From Sycobia sp. Sy_11 (lineage: Eukaryota > Arthropoda > Insecta > Hymenoptera > Epichrysomallidae), in the NCBI GenBank assembly GCA_018907035.1, contig JACCIC010000014.1:562501-626500 (forward strand): a stretch of DNA of 64,000 nt. Direction: 5' to 3'. Positions 11,696 to 24,932 of the stretch are shown here, in pieces (within the stretch, counting starts at the first letter, position 1; the number at the start of each line of letters is the position of its first letter). The translations under genes and the position numbers were made by a program. The notes under the pieces are model-generated. The model ran no database searches. It was not told the DNA's origin and saw nothing but the letters and a program-made list of their open reading frames with translations.

Positions 11696-12640
11696 GTGAG
11701 GGACCGTTCGGATGTGAGGTTAGAGTGTAACCACCGCGCTTTTGAAAAATAACCGTTCAAGCGAATATCCATTCCTTTCTGCTATTGTTCTACATGTTTC
11801 ATATAAAAGTTTCACTAATAAACAAATTCGTTTAACTTTCGCATTGTTAAAAAAATCGAAATCAAGTCAGAATAATAATTATTAATACATATTACATATA
11901 ATACATATAGTACCTTATAACTTTTTCATTGTCATTTGCAAATGGTTATTTTAACTTTTGCTTTCCTTTAAAAAAATAATTAAAAATTTTACACTTTATA
12001 TATCATTTGCATAAATGAGTAAAAATAACTTTTATTTTATTAGGAGGATAATATTGAAAAACATGTGGCAGAAATATTAGAAGCCTGGACTAAATGGGGT
12101 TTAATTCAAAAAGCTCCAGAGGATACTACTCCAAAAGAGGATGTTGACGTAAGGTTAGCTCGCATGCTGGAATCTCAAAGTCTTGCAACCACTTCGCACA
12201 AAAGCAGTTACACAGAAGAAGAAAAACGAATACGAGAAGCCATATTAGCACAATATAGTCAAATGTCGGATCAAGAAGAGAGTGAAGGAGAGGGTGATGA
12301 GAATTGCGGTGGATTAAGCAGTGGTGCTGCTGGTGGTGCTGGAGGTGGTGATTCCTGTCTTGAGAAAAATACCAATGTAGCTAATATTATACAAGCAGAA
12401 CGTGAGAAACGAGAGAGAGCTAAACTTGAAAGTCAAAAGAAAAAGGAAAAAGATAAGGAAGATAGGTATGTGAAAACCTTATATAATCTAATATTAAATT
12501 ATTTTTTTATATTATTCATAACAATGAATAATAATGAATTAATATATCTTTACATGCTTTATTTCAGGGAAAAACAGAAACAACTCAAAGAAGAAAAGAA
12601 AGAAAAGCGTAAAACTCAAAAAGGAGAACGACGAAGGTAG
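11531..12640 (+). CDS. CCDC43: CCDC43 homologue (coiled-coil domain-containing protein 43), complete
   Basis: Three exons, 11531-11695, 12044-12465 and 12568-12640, join in phase to a 219-residue protein; human CCDC43 is about 224 residues. The N-terminal part FDCWLSTKLRELKTDEGVFG and GSYIKGILEGDE matches the family's FGSWLDGRLEALGVD...YGAYILGIL region, a compact PWI-like helical domain as I recall. The middle contains YTEEEKRIREAILAQYSQM and an acidic Gly-rich loop. The NTNVANIIQAEREKRERAKL segment matches NTNVEDVLNARKLER. The C-terminus is a highly charged Lys/Glu coiled coil ending KRKTQKGERRR. The start is chosen because MAAIAEEF begins the conserved domain and the ATG context (AGCAATGG) is good. 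Molecular function is poorly defined. No operon; it is convergent with the bruno gene. Confidence 0.94.
12044..12465 (+). CDS. CCDC43: CCDC43 exon 2
   Basis: Acceptor TTATTAG ends at 12043 and donor GTATGT starts at 12466. It begins EDNIEKHVAEILEAWTKWG, continuing the N-terminal domain, and ends in phase 2 within KEDR. It includes the acidic, Gly/Ala-rich linker at about 12280-12360. Confidence 0.93.
12568..12640 (+). CDS. CCDC43: CCDC43 exon 3 (terminal)
   Basis: Acceptor TTTCAG ends at 12567. It encodes EKQKQLKEEKKEKRKTQKGE and RRR, then TAG at 12638-12640, matching the conserved TQRGERKR end of the family. The reading frame also stays open through the 102-nt intron 12466-12567, but that translation is AT-driven and unlike the family. 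Confidence 0.92.
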
Positions 12641-13026
12641 CATCGAATCAGAAACGAAAAAGTCATTTATTTCGAAATTTCAAGTCAACAAATGTTTTTA
12701 CATTTTTGTTTACATATGATTAAGAATAATTTGCATTTTACCAATATGCAATTTTCTCAATTTAAATGGAGTCTGATCTCAATGGTCAACTATCTCATTT
12801 TTGTATGAATATAATGTACATTTATGTACATTTGTAATAATTGAGCTAGTACGGTATCATTAAACTTGCCATAGGTATTAATTTACAGTTTGAAATCTGT
12901 AGCAATATTAATACTACTTATTTTTATTGCTTCTTTCTTCTCATTTTTTTTTTTTTTGACTTTATGCTTTTTTGCAAGCATTGTTTTATTCAATGTATAA
13001 GCTGTGTATTTAATGCGCTTTTGTCA

Positions 13027-13032
13027 AATAAA
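13027..13032 (+). terminator. CCDC43: Candidate CCDC43 poly(A) signal AATAAA
   Basis: Canonical AATAAA about 390 nt after the CCDC43 stop, which would give a 3' UTR of roughly 0.4 kb. Supported by position only. Confidence 0.45.
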
Positions 13033-16000
13033 TTAGTTAGTTAAATAATACTGTATCATTATATTTATTGTATTTCAATTTTATACATGCTACTACTTCG
13101 TTTTCTTTGATTAAACTTTTTACATGAAAAATAAAAATTAAGTTATAGTTTTCATTTTTTGTTTATAAAATAATTCCTTATTTTATATATATATATATAT
13201 ATATATGATACAGAAAACTATGATTTAAGTACCTGTTGTCGGTAAAGAAGATTCTTTTATGTTGAACCATGGATGCCACTAGAGGTCGTAGATGAGCTAT
13301 ATAGGATTATATCTATAGGATTAAATGAACCTGTACAAATATGTATTTCCAAAATAAGATTTATTGTACGATGACACAATTTATTAACTTGTCGAATATG
13401 GTTTATTAAATTGTCAAACTAACTACAGCGCAATGCATTCAGGCATACTGCTTTTTTTCATTATTTCACACTTCATATATCTATACGTATAAAATCTATA
13501 ACTGTTATGTACTATTTAGACACTGTATTTTCTAGTCATGATAAAGTTTATAATATGCTATAAATCTTGTTAATGATACAAAGCATTGCGTTTAAAAGAA
13601 TGTAGGCGATTACTTATAATTGGAATTCTATAAATCAGGAGTTATCATATTTGCGAATCAATAGTAAACTAAGTATAAAAATGAATTTCAGACATAATTT
13701 TTGCTTATTTTCGAATTTTTATTCAATTAGTTTTCGGCACATCTTCCAGCTACGTACATATTTTACATAATTAAAAGTATTAGTCCTTTCATTCCCGTTT
13801 TTCTAAATTATCACTTCAACGTGTATCACTGGGTCTTTGCTAAAACAACTAAAAAACTAAATAAAACGTAACTGTGCATTATTGAACTCTGTAAATTAAA
13901 AAATTGACAAAGTGCTTTAAAATTCCTGTGAAATAAAAATAAAAATGTGAAATTTGGAAAAAAGTTTGAATTCGTTCTAGTACAGTAGATTATTAATAAT
14001 GCTTCAAAAGTGAACTATTTAAAGAATATGTTAATTTTAAGGAAACCACGTCGTCGAATATTTTTCAGATTATGATTTTGCATTCAGATTATAATTTTTA
14101 AAAAAAAATTCATTTTTAATGTAATATTAATGTCAATATTTATTTGTATTATATTAATTTAATTCAAAATATCATGTACAATAATAGCATTTCAAAATCT
14201 GAAAAGAAGTAAATATAATGTAAAATACAAAGTTTTTAATTTCGAGATGACTAAAAAAAAAACAATTTGATACAAATAAACTATTTGAGTGAAAAAGCTC
14301 AGGAATTAAGGATAAGAAGCAAAGGTAAAATAATTACAAACGAAGCATAATTTTTTTTTTTGTTGAAAGTTAAACAAAAAATAAATATATTGTATTGACA
14401 TGTCAAGTCATTTATCGTTCTTGAACAAAAAAAAGGAAAGAAAAAAGATATTTTTCCCGGCAGATGATAGAACGCAACGAAGAAAGCTTTATCCTTTTCG
14501 TGCTTTTTTTTTAACAATGCGAACACGCACACGTATACAAATATAGTGCCCAAACACAGCGCAGGATATGATGCGGGCATATCGCTCATGTAAATATTAT
14601 TTTACAAAAATAGCTATCGCAAGTCACGTTACCCTTTTTCAGTTCAAAGAAAAAACTTCGCTGTAAATTTTGCACACACAGATTATAGACATATACACGC
14701 GTGTATGTACACGTTATCGCGGCCGGGGAGAAGTACTTCACACAAGCTGTTGTTCGTAATTTTAATTATGAGAAAATTGGAATTTTTTCTTAAAGTACCA
14801 TCAATCGGTCGTTACACATTCTGATACGGGGTGCGACTTGTCAAAAAAAAATCAAACTCCATTTTGATAAGTCACAACGCGCTGTGAGAGCACCGAAGCG
14901 TCGAAAAAAAATAAGAAAAAATTTATTTAATATAAAACACTTGATTAAGAACAAAGGAAATAAAAATATGGACAACTTTAGTCATACTAACGACGACTAC
15001 GGTGAGACCAGATTTCACACAACTAATTTTAAGTAATTGTGACTGACGCATAAACTAATATTTAATAATGAGACTAACAGTATAATTGTAATGAACGTCG
15101 ATAAAGCTAGTCACAGAACAAAAAGAAAAAAAAAATTATAATTGTCGCAACAACGAAGTGACTGCACTGACAGAATTTAATACGGGCTATAAATGGAGAT
15201 CGTACATACGGTAGTACGAGAAAATGTCAGCGTCGCAAAAAAATCTTGATTGTGCCTTTCTTATATATAAAAAATAATTCGTTAGATAATTCTTTAGCGC
15301 GACATTTGCCGATTATTCTCAATTAATTTTTATTTCATCAATTTCTTACAGATATAACAAACAAGATTTTTTGCGAGGCAACAATCTATCGCTGTACTTT
15401 TTTTCTCATAAGACTTATGCTAATTGAAATTAAGCAAAAAGCTTCATTTACGGCGGTATAACCAAAGTACCGCTAAAAATTAACTTTACTTTGGTAAAAC
15501 GTATATAAAGACGCATTAAACGTTTCATCACGAAATATTTATTTAGCTATAAATGAGATGTATATAGCTATGACTTTCTTGGTATGACCAAGAATACTTG
15601 ACATAAGTACATATTTCAATTTGCTTTCAACTGATTGTAACAATTGCGACTTTTTCACTCTATTTACTAGATTCTTTAATCTATTCATTTTCTTATTTAC
15701 CGTCATTCAGGAAGCTCGACTGGCCAATTTCTAAAATAATTTTTCGATTTTTTAATTAAAACATAATTAAAATTAAATTATCTTAAAAGTTACTTTTCCT
15801 GAACAACGGAATAAAAGGATAGCGCGGAAAGTTGAAGATCGCAAAATACTACAGTTTCATAATACCTAGCAAAGCAATTATAACAATATAATAATATTAA
15901 TAATAATAATAATAATAAAGATAATATTGACTAATAACAATAGTAACAGCAACGTGACACTCGTACAATCGACGATGATAATAACAATATTCTATTTGTT

Positions 16001-18102
16001 TTCACATTTCTGTAATAGAAATTTCAAAATGGTGAAAGGTGAGTCACAAAAAACTGTTTATTAAAGACGTGGGCACGTGCAACCACAGTTGAAAGAGAGA
16101 GACAATATAAGTGAAATGATCTTACAGAAAAGAGATACAACTGTTACTTCAGAAATAACGACGACGAAAAAACATATATTGCGGCTTACAAATGACGAAT
16201 ACAGAAGCTATTGACTAGGCTAAAAAATTAAGTGTTTATTACTTTATTTGTGTTATTAAGTTTTCAATTCGCAAATACATTCTTGTAAATTAATAAACTA
16301 TATAGTTCTTAAATTAGGAATTATGTTTTTTTCTTTTTCTTCCATAAGTACATTAATTAATTAAGACACGTCTTTGGTATTTCTCTTGAAAGGTGCATTT
16401 TGTACCGTACAGACGAACTGTTAGTCTCAATCAAAAATAAATTTGTAAATAGTATACGTGAAAAAAGTATTATACAGCTGACAATAAAAAAAGAACAAAG
16501 TTAAATTTAAGTACAGATATTTGTTAACGCATATTAACGTAATAAACATGTATACAAGCCTATATAACTCTCTTTTCTCTTAAAAAAAAGAAAACGTATA
16601 CATATATGATTTCATTTTAAATTATCGTTGAACATCAAGAAACACAATTTAAGTAAATTCATATTTTATACAGAGTTGCAGAACAGTAAAAGTTTGAATG
16701 TAATGTTATTATTATTATATTGTTGAAAAAAGACAGCAGTATATTAAGTTTAAGAACAATGAGAATTGCTATTGTGATCGCATTTCAAACTGTTAAAAGC
16801 GAATGCCCAAATAAGCGATACTTTCCCGCCGCCAGTATAGACTTGCAGGTCTTCGGTTTCGTTATCTCTGGTAACTCTGCTTGGTTTTCTCTCTCTATCT
16901 TGAAAATCTTTAAGTAAATAACGTTGCTAACGCAGCCAGCAAAAAAAAAAATAATAATCGAAAAGTCGAAAAAATATATATTTAAATGTTTAAGAAAAAA
17001 TATAATATAAGAATAGTTCTAAACAAAATATAGTTTATCGAAAACTAAAAGCAGTTGTATGCATTTACAAAACCTTATTTTTCACCGATTTTATGAATTC
17101 ACAATTAGTCGATTTGAAAATTCGTTTGCTTTTAGACATTATTTTTTTTTCTTATCATCTTTTTAGGGTCGGTACATGATTAGCAAATACCGCGAGGGGA
17201 TCTAAATTAGAGAGAAAAATAAATGAACGTCATACGCTCGATAAAATTGCATTGTACATATGTCTCGCATTACTAAAGTTTTTTTCTCTTTTATATTCAT
17301 ATATATATAAACACTTGCGCTTAATCAATTTTCATCTTCTCTAAAGGTTTCACGCTATTTTACAATCTTATTACAAAGTCTTTTTAATAAAGGTCTTTTC
17401 GCGCCAAAGCACGTTTCAAAATCTTAGCAGATATTTGGTTTCCTTTTATATTTTTCTCTTTTTTTTACTTAATTGTCCTTTCACATTTTCGGTACGCATC
17501 TCTTCGTTCCTATCACGTCGTGGATGGCGAACAATATAACTCAGTGTGTGCTCTCTTACGCGTGCTCGAGCTATCTAAATAGGCAAATGCAATGCGTGAA
17601 ATGCACACACACAAGACACACATACACACACGAACAAATACCACGATTTTAACGGCTATAATTTTCACTTGATAAAAAATACTTCTGCCTCTAGTCAAAG
17701 TTTAAATTGTCTCCATTAAAATCTCTCCCATTCTCCTTTTGCGTGGTAAATGATACTTATTCAATGCACTCGCATGACAATCTCACGCCATTATACATAC
17801 GCACGTACAAACATATACATATACATTTATTATATGTACAGAGCTATATAAAAGTGTGACGCTCGCGTATATTTTCATAGTTTTTTTTCCTCGTTTGTTC
17901 TCGATTCATTTGGCGCCTCCTTGTCTCGAACGGAAAAGGATGATCGGCAACGACTCTCTTGATATCGTCCCTCTTGAATGTCTTTTGAGCACGCTATACG
18001 TTGTCTTCATAACGTACAGTTATTTATTTATTTATTTTGTTTTCGTTACTACGTCTCGATGCATTCCGTTTGAATGACAGAACCCAAAGTGATGCAGAAG
18101 GT

Positions 18103-18137
18103 GAAGAAGAAGAAGAAGAAGAAGAAGAAGAAGAAAA
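18103..18137. repeat. (GAA)n microsatellite
   Basis: About 11-12 GAA units on the plus strand; would read UUC repeats in a minus-strand transcript. Confidence 0.93.
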
Positions 18138-18274
18138 GAAGTAAGGAAGGAAGCAGATTTGTGGAAGGTGAATTCTGTAGGAAATTCGAATAGTCGTGTG
18201 TGGAATAAAGTAGGTTTAGAGCTATATATGTTAACGCAAAAAAATCTTGCACACAGGTTTTTAGCTGATCCTTC

Positions 18275-18276
<2 letters not shown>

Positions 18277-18338
<62 letters not shown>
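18277..18338. repeat. (TA)n microsatellite
   Basis: About 31 TA units, one of the longest pure arrays in the window. Confidence 0.95.
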
Positions 18339-18340
<2 letters not shown>

Positions 18341-20447
18341 CGGTCTTCCAGACACCAGGGCACAATTTTTAATCTCGAGCAATGACAACGCAACGAGTAA
18401 CACAATGTGGCGACGAGAGCCAAGTTTTCGCTCTTGGATACATGTACGCAACTGATTGCTTTTTGTTCTATACTTTACGCTACCGTCTTGCTCGTCGTGC
18501 GCCATCGTCGTCTCGGTGAGTGGAAAATGCGGATGTGGATAATGCAGCGTGTAATTACAATATACATGTAGTTGTATAATATATATAGATCTTCGGATAG
18601 GTGTATAATAAAGATGAGGGAAAAAATTGTTGTTTTTTTTTTTTTTTTTTTTTTTTTTTGAAGAAACAGAGGGTTAAAAATATAGAAATAAAATATGGAC
18701 AGAAATTCAGAAAGAGTAGATATAGAAAGGGATGGTATGGTGGACTCCAAGAGTGAAGAGTATCAAGGATCGGATCGTGACTGACCGATCGATTGAAAGA
18801 CAGACATGGCACGGCGACTCCGGTCGAGAGTGTACACGGTCACAACGTCACAGGCCACCTGCTGGCACACAAACAAACACACGGACAGGTTAGTCACCAC
18901 CACACTGGATCAAAATACATACGGTGATCCTCGTTAAATCGATCCACAAGTTTTATACACACGACGTCGTGTAAGACTAAGTCTGTCTCACTCGTGAATC
19001 GTATTAGAGGAGAATGTAGCTTATAAGGGCTGTGAGAAAATTTATAACGGAATCAGATTTTTTTTTCATTTTATTTTTATTATCACGTAAAGTAATGATA
19101 AAATTAGGACCGTTTTGTCTCTGTCTACATGCTCCTCGCACGTTCACATTTGGTTCTTGCTCGAATTCTGATCAGGTTATTTATGTACAAGATATTAATT
19201 ATACATATAAACACACAGTACATAAAAATTGTGGCGTATAGATTTAAAAGTAAATTAAAATTATTGATTAATTTCAATTAATTAGAATCAATTAGAACAG
19301 GATGTCTGAAAATTTTTCGAGAAGTGGACCACAGTGAATTTTAACGAGGATCCTCGGAGTTGTTTTCTTTCCGAATACACAATTTAAATGACTAAGTCAA
19401 ATGTGTTCAAAAAGTCGTCTATTTGTGTATATATAAATATTAAATTAAAAAACAACTGCAATTTTTTGGGGTTGCCGATTAATTTTCTACACATTAAATT
19501 TATAATTCAAATGTTTAAATACACAGAGAATTATTACTAGTTTTATCGTTTTAGAAAGCAAATCCCCAAAAAATTAAACAAATAAAGCACTTTAAGGCAA
19601 CATGTTGGCATAAGGTAAACACATTGCTTATAGATATTATCAATGCTCTACTTAAAACCATCATTTGCGACAAAACAATGTCAAAATATAAAGAAGCGTG
19701 TAACAGTAATAATTAGTTTGCGCAGCTAGCTATTTGCAATTATTTCAATGCTATAAGTTTTGTCTTTACAGGGCTTGTGATCAACGATAATGTCAGATAA
19801 ATATATAGTATGTTAAACAATTTGACAAATAAAAAAACAAAAGAAAAAGTAGATGAACTACAAAGATCACACTAAAAAAAGAAAAAAAAATAATTCAATT
19901 TTCAGATATAAGAATAGAGTCATATTGTGGATAAGGTATACGATTATCATTTCCTTTAAAAACAAAAAAGAGAATAAAAAGCCTACGCGAGACATTAAAG
20001 CAACATCTGTTTAATCAACGCTTTAAATATAAATTAAGAATTGCCGCACAGTCGGTACCTTTTGTTAATATTAAATACTCGAGTTGCAAAAAAGTTCACA
20101 TGTTAACTACAAAGAAAAAAAGAAAAGAAGCGCACGTCACCTATGTAAGTTGTTAGGACTTTTCTGATCGCACTACGCAGGAAAAAAATATGATTGATGA
20201 TTCTCAAATTTGTCGCAATAAAAAAAAAAGACACAGTCCATCGCGGACCGGGCAATTTAATCGGGATCAGTGATGCTTCAACTGGCCGAACACAAAACAT
20301 GAGAAACTGATAGAGATAGAGGAAAAAAAAGAGATGGTGCTGGGATGGAGGGATGAAGTCAGAGAGACAGAGTCAGAGAAAGACAGTAAAAAAATCAATC
20401 GATCGTCGTGTGTGCATGTGCGTGCAGTGGGTCGCGGCCGATAATGC

Positions 20448-20450
<3 letters not shown>

Positions 20451-20495
<45 letters not shown>

Positions 20496-20616
20496 GAGAG
20501 AGAAAATTGGAAGAAAAACGACACAGATCACGAATCTCCTGTCAATGACAGGCAGGGCTGTAGTATCGCTAGCGCGAAGTGACACATAGAGAAATAGAGA
20601 AATAGAGAAAGAGAGT

Positions 20617-20652
<36 letters not shown>
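20451..20652. repeat. Two (GA)n tracts
   Basis: Pure GA tracts at about 20451-20490 and 20620-20652, separated by unique sequence. On the minus strand these read CU-rich, within the possible bruno 3' UTR. Confidence 0.9.
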
Positions 20653-20656
<4 letters not shown>

Positions 20657-21087
20657 TCCATCGCGAGTTATATTTTTCTAGATCGTTGCGGCAATCGGAT
20701 TTATTAGTGTGTTCGAATGAAGTTATTGCTGACAGAATAATAACGAAATGGGCGAGGATGGCAACGAAACGAATGGACGAGTATCAGAGCGAGAGAAGAG
20801 CGAAAAAAGTGAGAAATAGTTCGGATGCGGGGCAGGTAGAGTGGTTGGGCGGGGGGGGGTTGGAAAAAGCGCGTTTGAAACATAAAAGAGGAACGAACTC
20901 CAAGATAAAACTGCCCAACCGTGTGTTCTATGGAGATGTATTCAGCATGTATGACGGCGTTTCTATACAAATGTACAGCCTGTGCTCGCGCGTGCAAATC
21001 TTTACCTCGTCGTGTTGGTGCGAAGCGATCCGCCCTCCCCGTTTGCAGGGGTAGCAGAATGCATCAGAGCTCTGAACGCGAAGATAG

Positions 21088-21089
<2 letters not shown>

Positions 21090-21137
<48 letters not shown>
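21090..21137. repeat. (TA)n microsatellite
   Basis: About 24 TA units between the last bruno exon and CCDC43. Confidence 0.95.
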
Positions 21138-21141
<4 letters not shown>

Positions 21142-21916
21142 TAAAGGAGCGATAAAACGAATTGTGCACACGAATGAAATAGAGATTACTCTGTAATTCA
21201 AAAAATAGCGAAGAGTTTATGGAGGAGGCGAGGGGTGCAAACACTGCCACACTCGGTGGAACGAAAAACAAAAAAAAAATGGAAAGCGCCAAGAATGTTC
21301 CTGCAACAATGGCACTCGGAACAATGGAATCTTACACAATGCCTCATGGACACGTTGTGTGCTTGCCTCGTAATTCATTATTGCAATATATCAAATACTT
21401 TATATATTTCATTTTGGTTCGCCTGATTCTGATCATTGATAATTGTCTTATTGGCTAAATGCGTCGAAGAATATTCAGATCTAAATTGTCACGTAAATGA
21501 CAATTCGTAAAGAAGAGACCTACACCCATTTGTACAATTTTCTTGAAATCGAAGTATATAGATGTATGTATATTAACATTGTACTCGATTAAAAAAAATA
21601 TCACAGATACGCTTACTAATGTACGTTTGGCATAATTTCTGATTTTCATTACATAAAAAGGAACTAAAGTGAGACGAAGATCTCGAGACTCGTTTTTTCC
21701 TCAGTAAACTTAGAAATACTGAAAATCTGACTAGACGTAAAAAAAAAAAAGAAGTGAGTGAGAGAAGCTCAGACGTTCGCACGTATAACGAGCGGCAAGG
21801 AGAAAAAAAATTAAAATAATGTCCCTCCAATAATACTTTACAGAATTTGACTAAAGAGCGACGACCTCAATAGACAGTTCCACGCTTTCATCATCGCGTA
21901 TTATGTACTTGAACAA

Positions 21917-21930
21917 GTGTGTGTGTGTGC

Positions 21931-21978
<48 letters not shown>
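21917..21978. repeat. Alternating (GT)/(GC)/(GT) array
   Basis: GT units, then about ten GC units, then GT units, all alternating purine-pyrimidine and so a potential Z-DNA former. It lies about 250 nt downstream of the bruno stop on the minus strand, where it would be read as CA/CG. Confidence 0.93.
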
Positions 21979-21979
<1 letters not shown>

Positions 21980-22221
21980 CGGCGTTTTTGTATAATAATG
22001 TGAAAAACAATGTATTCAGGATTGCAGTGTGTCGTAATTTATATTTATATAAATATACTATAGTCGTTTGATTATTCTCAAGTCGCGAAGAAGTCGGCTT
22101 TTTGTTTCTTATACTCTTTAAATTTTTCTTTTGGTTTGCCTGTTCGTTTGTTTTTTACTTGTTTGTTTGTTTGTTTGTTTCTTTGGTATCTACCTACGGA
22201 TGGGGAATCGTCGACATCGGG

Positions 22222-22349
22222 CTAGTAAGGCTTAGATGCGTCCTTCGACTTCTTGAGTTGGACTTTTAGTCGTTTCGTGCCAATCTGGAAGCCGTGCATC
22301 ATCTGAATTGCCTTCTGAGCACTCGATGACCTGTCATACGACACAAAGC
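22222..22349 (-). CDS. bru1: bruno terminal coding exon: end of RRM3
   Basis: Minus-strand acceptor TTCCAG precedes 22349. It encodes [42 protein letters not shown] and stop TAG at 22224-22222. It completes RNP1 KCFGFVSY and has the invariant CELF C-terminus ending KPY. Confidence 0.96.
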
Positions 22350-24031
22350 CTGGAAATAGTAATGTACATTTAGCAATGGAAACTTTTTCATTTATTTATT
22401 TATTTATTTTTTTGTTCATTTTTAATCATCGACCCGACAATCATTCATCATCGAGATCCACCCACCGAAGCACTTGCTCTTCTTCGTCTCCTTGTCGATG
22501 AAGACCTTGGCGGAGAGCACAGTGCCGAAGGGCATGAACATGGTAATTAGATCCGTGTCCGTGTAGGTGTGGGGCAGGTGGTAAATGAAGAGGTTGCAGC
22601 CCTCGGGGCCCTCGATCTGCTTCGACAGCAATCGAAAGTCGTTAAAGGTCGGCGTTGTCTGCACCGTCGTCGCGGGCGTCGTGAACGCGGGGAACCCTGG
22701 AAATGAAACGGAGACAGGCACGGGTCAGCCGAGATTGCATGATACACGATATAAGCTGGCAAATTGAATTTATTAAACAAAAAAAAAAAGAACAAAAACA
22801 AAAAAAAAGTCAATATCAAATAAGCCGACAAGAGCAGAAGGTCTATGTTTTACCAGCTGGCTCTGTGAAAATTTCAAGGAGAGGAATTAATAGAGAATCT
22901 ATAAGATGGGTCTACAAGTGCAAAATTTTCAAAAAGAAAAGAACATTATTCTATTATGATAATTGAATATGTTTTATATACTGTGTATATTCTTTTCAAA
23001 TATATACGCCAATATTTTATTTTTCTTAAGTTTATTATAGTCTACTTGTACAAGCGTCACTAGATACGATTTTTACGACAATTGCACTTTTTGATAAATC
23101 AGTCGACACAAAGAGAGATAGAGAAAGACGTATATAGCTACGAAAACGTAAAAAAAATTTACATTTAAATTCCTTATTTATTAATAATTTAAATAAAAAT
23201 TTACCATCTGTACTATGTTAAAAATAAATAAATCAATAAGCAAATAGAAAGCTGGTGACAAAATAAGAATAACGGTTCTACCATAAAGCTCGCAATATTT
23301 TTCGTGCTCAGGTGTAATTTTGGCATTAAAATCTATGAGCAATAGACAGTATAACGTTTTAAGAAATTGTGCTTTATCTAAATTATCCCACTCTCAAGGA
23401 TACGCAATAATAACAGTTTCAAAACTTTCCCTCGCCAACGAGAGAAGAATCGACCCTATTGTCTATAACTAAGTACACAAGTATACAGAGGGGGGGGGGG
23501 CAACATTTAATCATGTCAGCTCGTTATAGGCGCACAAGCAGATTTCATTCCCAAGAGCAACTTTACTTACTGTGCAACTCTTTCTTTTCCACAGTGACCG
23601 TTGTTTTTCCAATGAGAGCTTTGCATTTACACAGACAGATTTTCATGTTAGAAATTTTCGTGTACGATTTTCTATATGAAATAATTTGAACGCATGCAAT
23701 AAGATATCTGACTGCGTTGGCGGATTTCTTTAGTTTCATTATTTTTCGTCTCATCGTCAAATACGCCAGTCGAGGCACGTGGCGCGCGCGTCGCATCGAA
23801 ATGTGCGCGCGCGCGCGCGTGTATGACTTGAATATTTACCTGCGTACTGCTGCAAGCTCGAGTATGCGTTGCTGAGGGATTCTTGAAGTCCGCTCAGCGG
23901 CGCACCCGTCAAGGAATTCAACGCCAGGGACGTCACGGGGCTCAGACTTCCGCCCGTCGACCCTGAAACATCAATTCGCAAACAATTAGTCTTTCTCTAC
24001 CTCTCTCTGGTATTATTGCGCGCGCGCTATG

Positions 24032-24092
<61 letters not shown>

Positions 24093-24870
24093 TATATACA
24101 CTGCACGATAAAAAAACGCGCGCATCGGTAGCAGCAGCAACAGCAGCAGCGCGCAATAGATTTATCATAAATAAATAAAAAAAAAAAAAAAAAAAAAAGA
24201 AAATAAAGATTCCCATCTCTATTATGTATTTATATATAAATATAAATAATATTTTTCATCAATGTAATAAATAATATTATTTATTGATATAGCAAAAATT
24301 GAAACAAAAAATGAAAAAAAAAAACAATTAAAGTAAATAAGTATGACTCTGCGCGATTATACTGCATGCGCCATACCATTGCGTGTGACTACGTAGGAAG
24401 CTTATAGGCAAATTATTTTAATTTTAGAGCTATTTAATACATCAGTAGCGCCACAAATTTTGTTTAAATATGCTTTATTAGATATATTTTAGTTTGACTT
24501 TTAGTTTGAGAGTGTTATATAATATACGTGAGAGATTTCTCCAAGAATTAAGGATTATTAGTTATGAACACTAAGGATGTCCATTATTAAGTATGCGTAA
24601 AATTATTATTTGTTTTTCAATCATCAACGACATCATTAAATGATATCAATAACTTATTTAAAATCTATTGGTAGTTCTATGGGTATTTTTTTTTTTTGTT
24701 AGAAAATGTAGCAGTGATATGAGAGCTTAAGACGATTCTTAATTAAATCATGGACGAACCTCAATAAATTATTTATAAACCTAATAATGATAATAATAAT
24801 AATATATTTTGATAAATTTCACAAGCATATATTTATTATTTAATTGTCTGCAAGTAAACAATCAATTTTG

Positions 24871-24932
<62 letters not shown>

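Larger units (their letters stand above)
12641..22221. other. AT-rich region between convergent genes, possible long bruno 3' UTR
   Basis: About 9.6 kb without a supportable gene. The plus-strand CCDC43 3' UTR probably ends near 13.05 kb. The minus-strand bruno transcript enters from the right, and many TTTATT motifs (AATAAA on the minus strand, for example at 13362-13367 and near 19070) could end it. Repeats include (GAA)n at 18103-18137, (TA)n at 18277-18338, T27 near 18633-18659, (GA)n at 20451-20490 and 20620-20652, (TA)n at 21090-21137, and a (GT)/(GC) array at 21917-21978. Confidence 0.55.

Noticed and set aside
13270..13290. CTCF-like sequence CCACTAGAGGTCG between convergent genes
   Set aside because: Only a partial match to the consensus; such matches are frequent by chance.
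18032..18505. Open frames of 157 and 98 aa across a TA array
   Set aside because: Length comes from GAA and TA repeats; no conserved segment or splice support.
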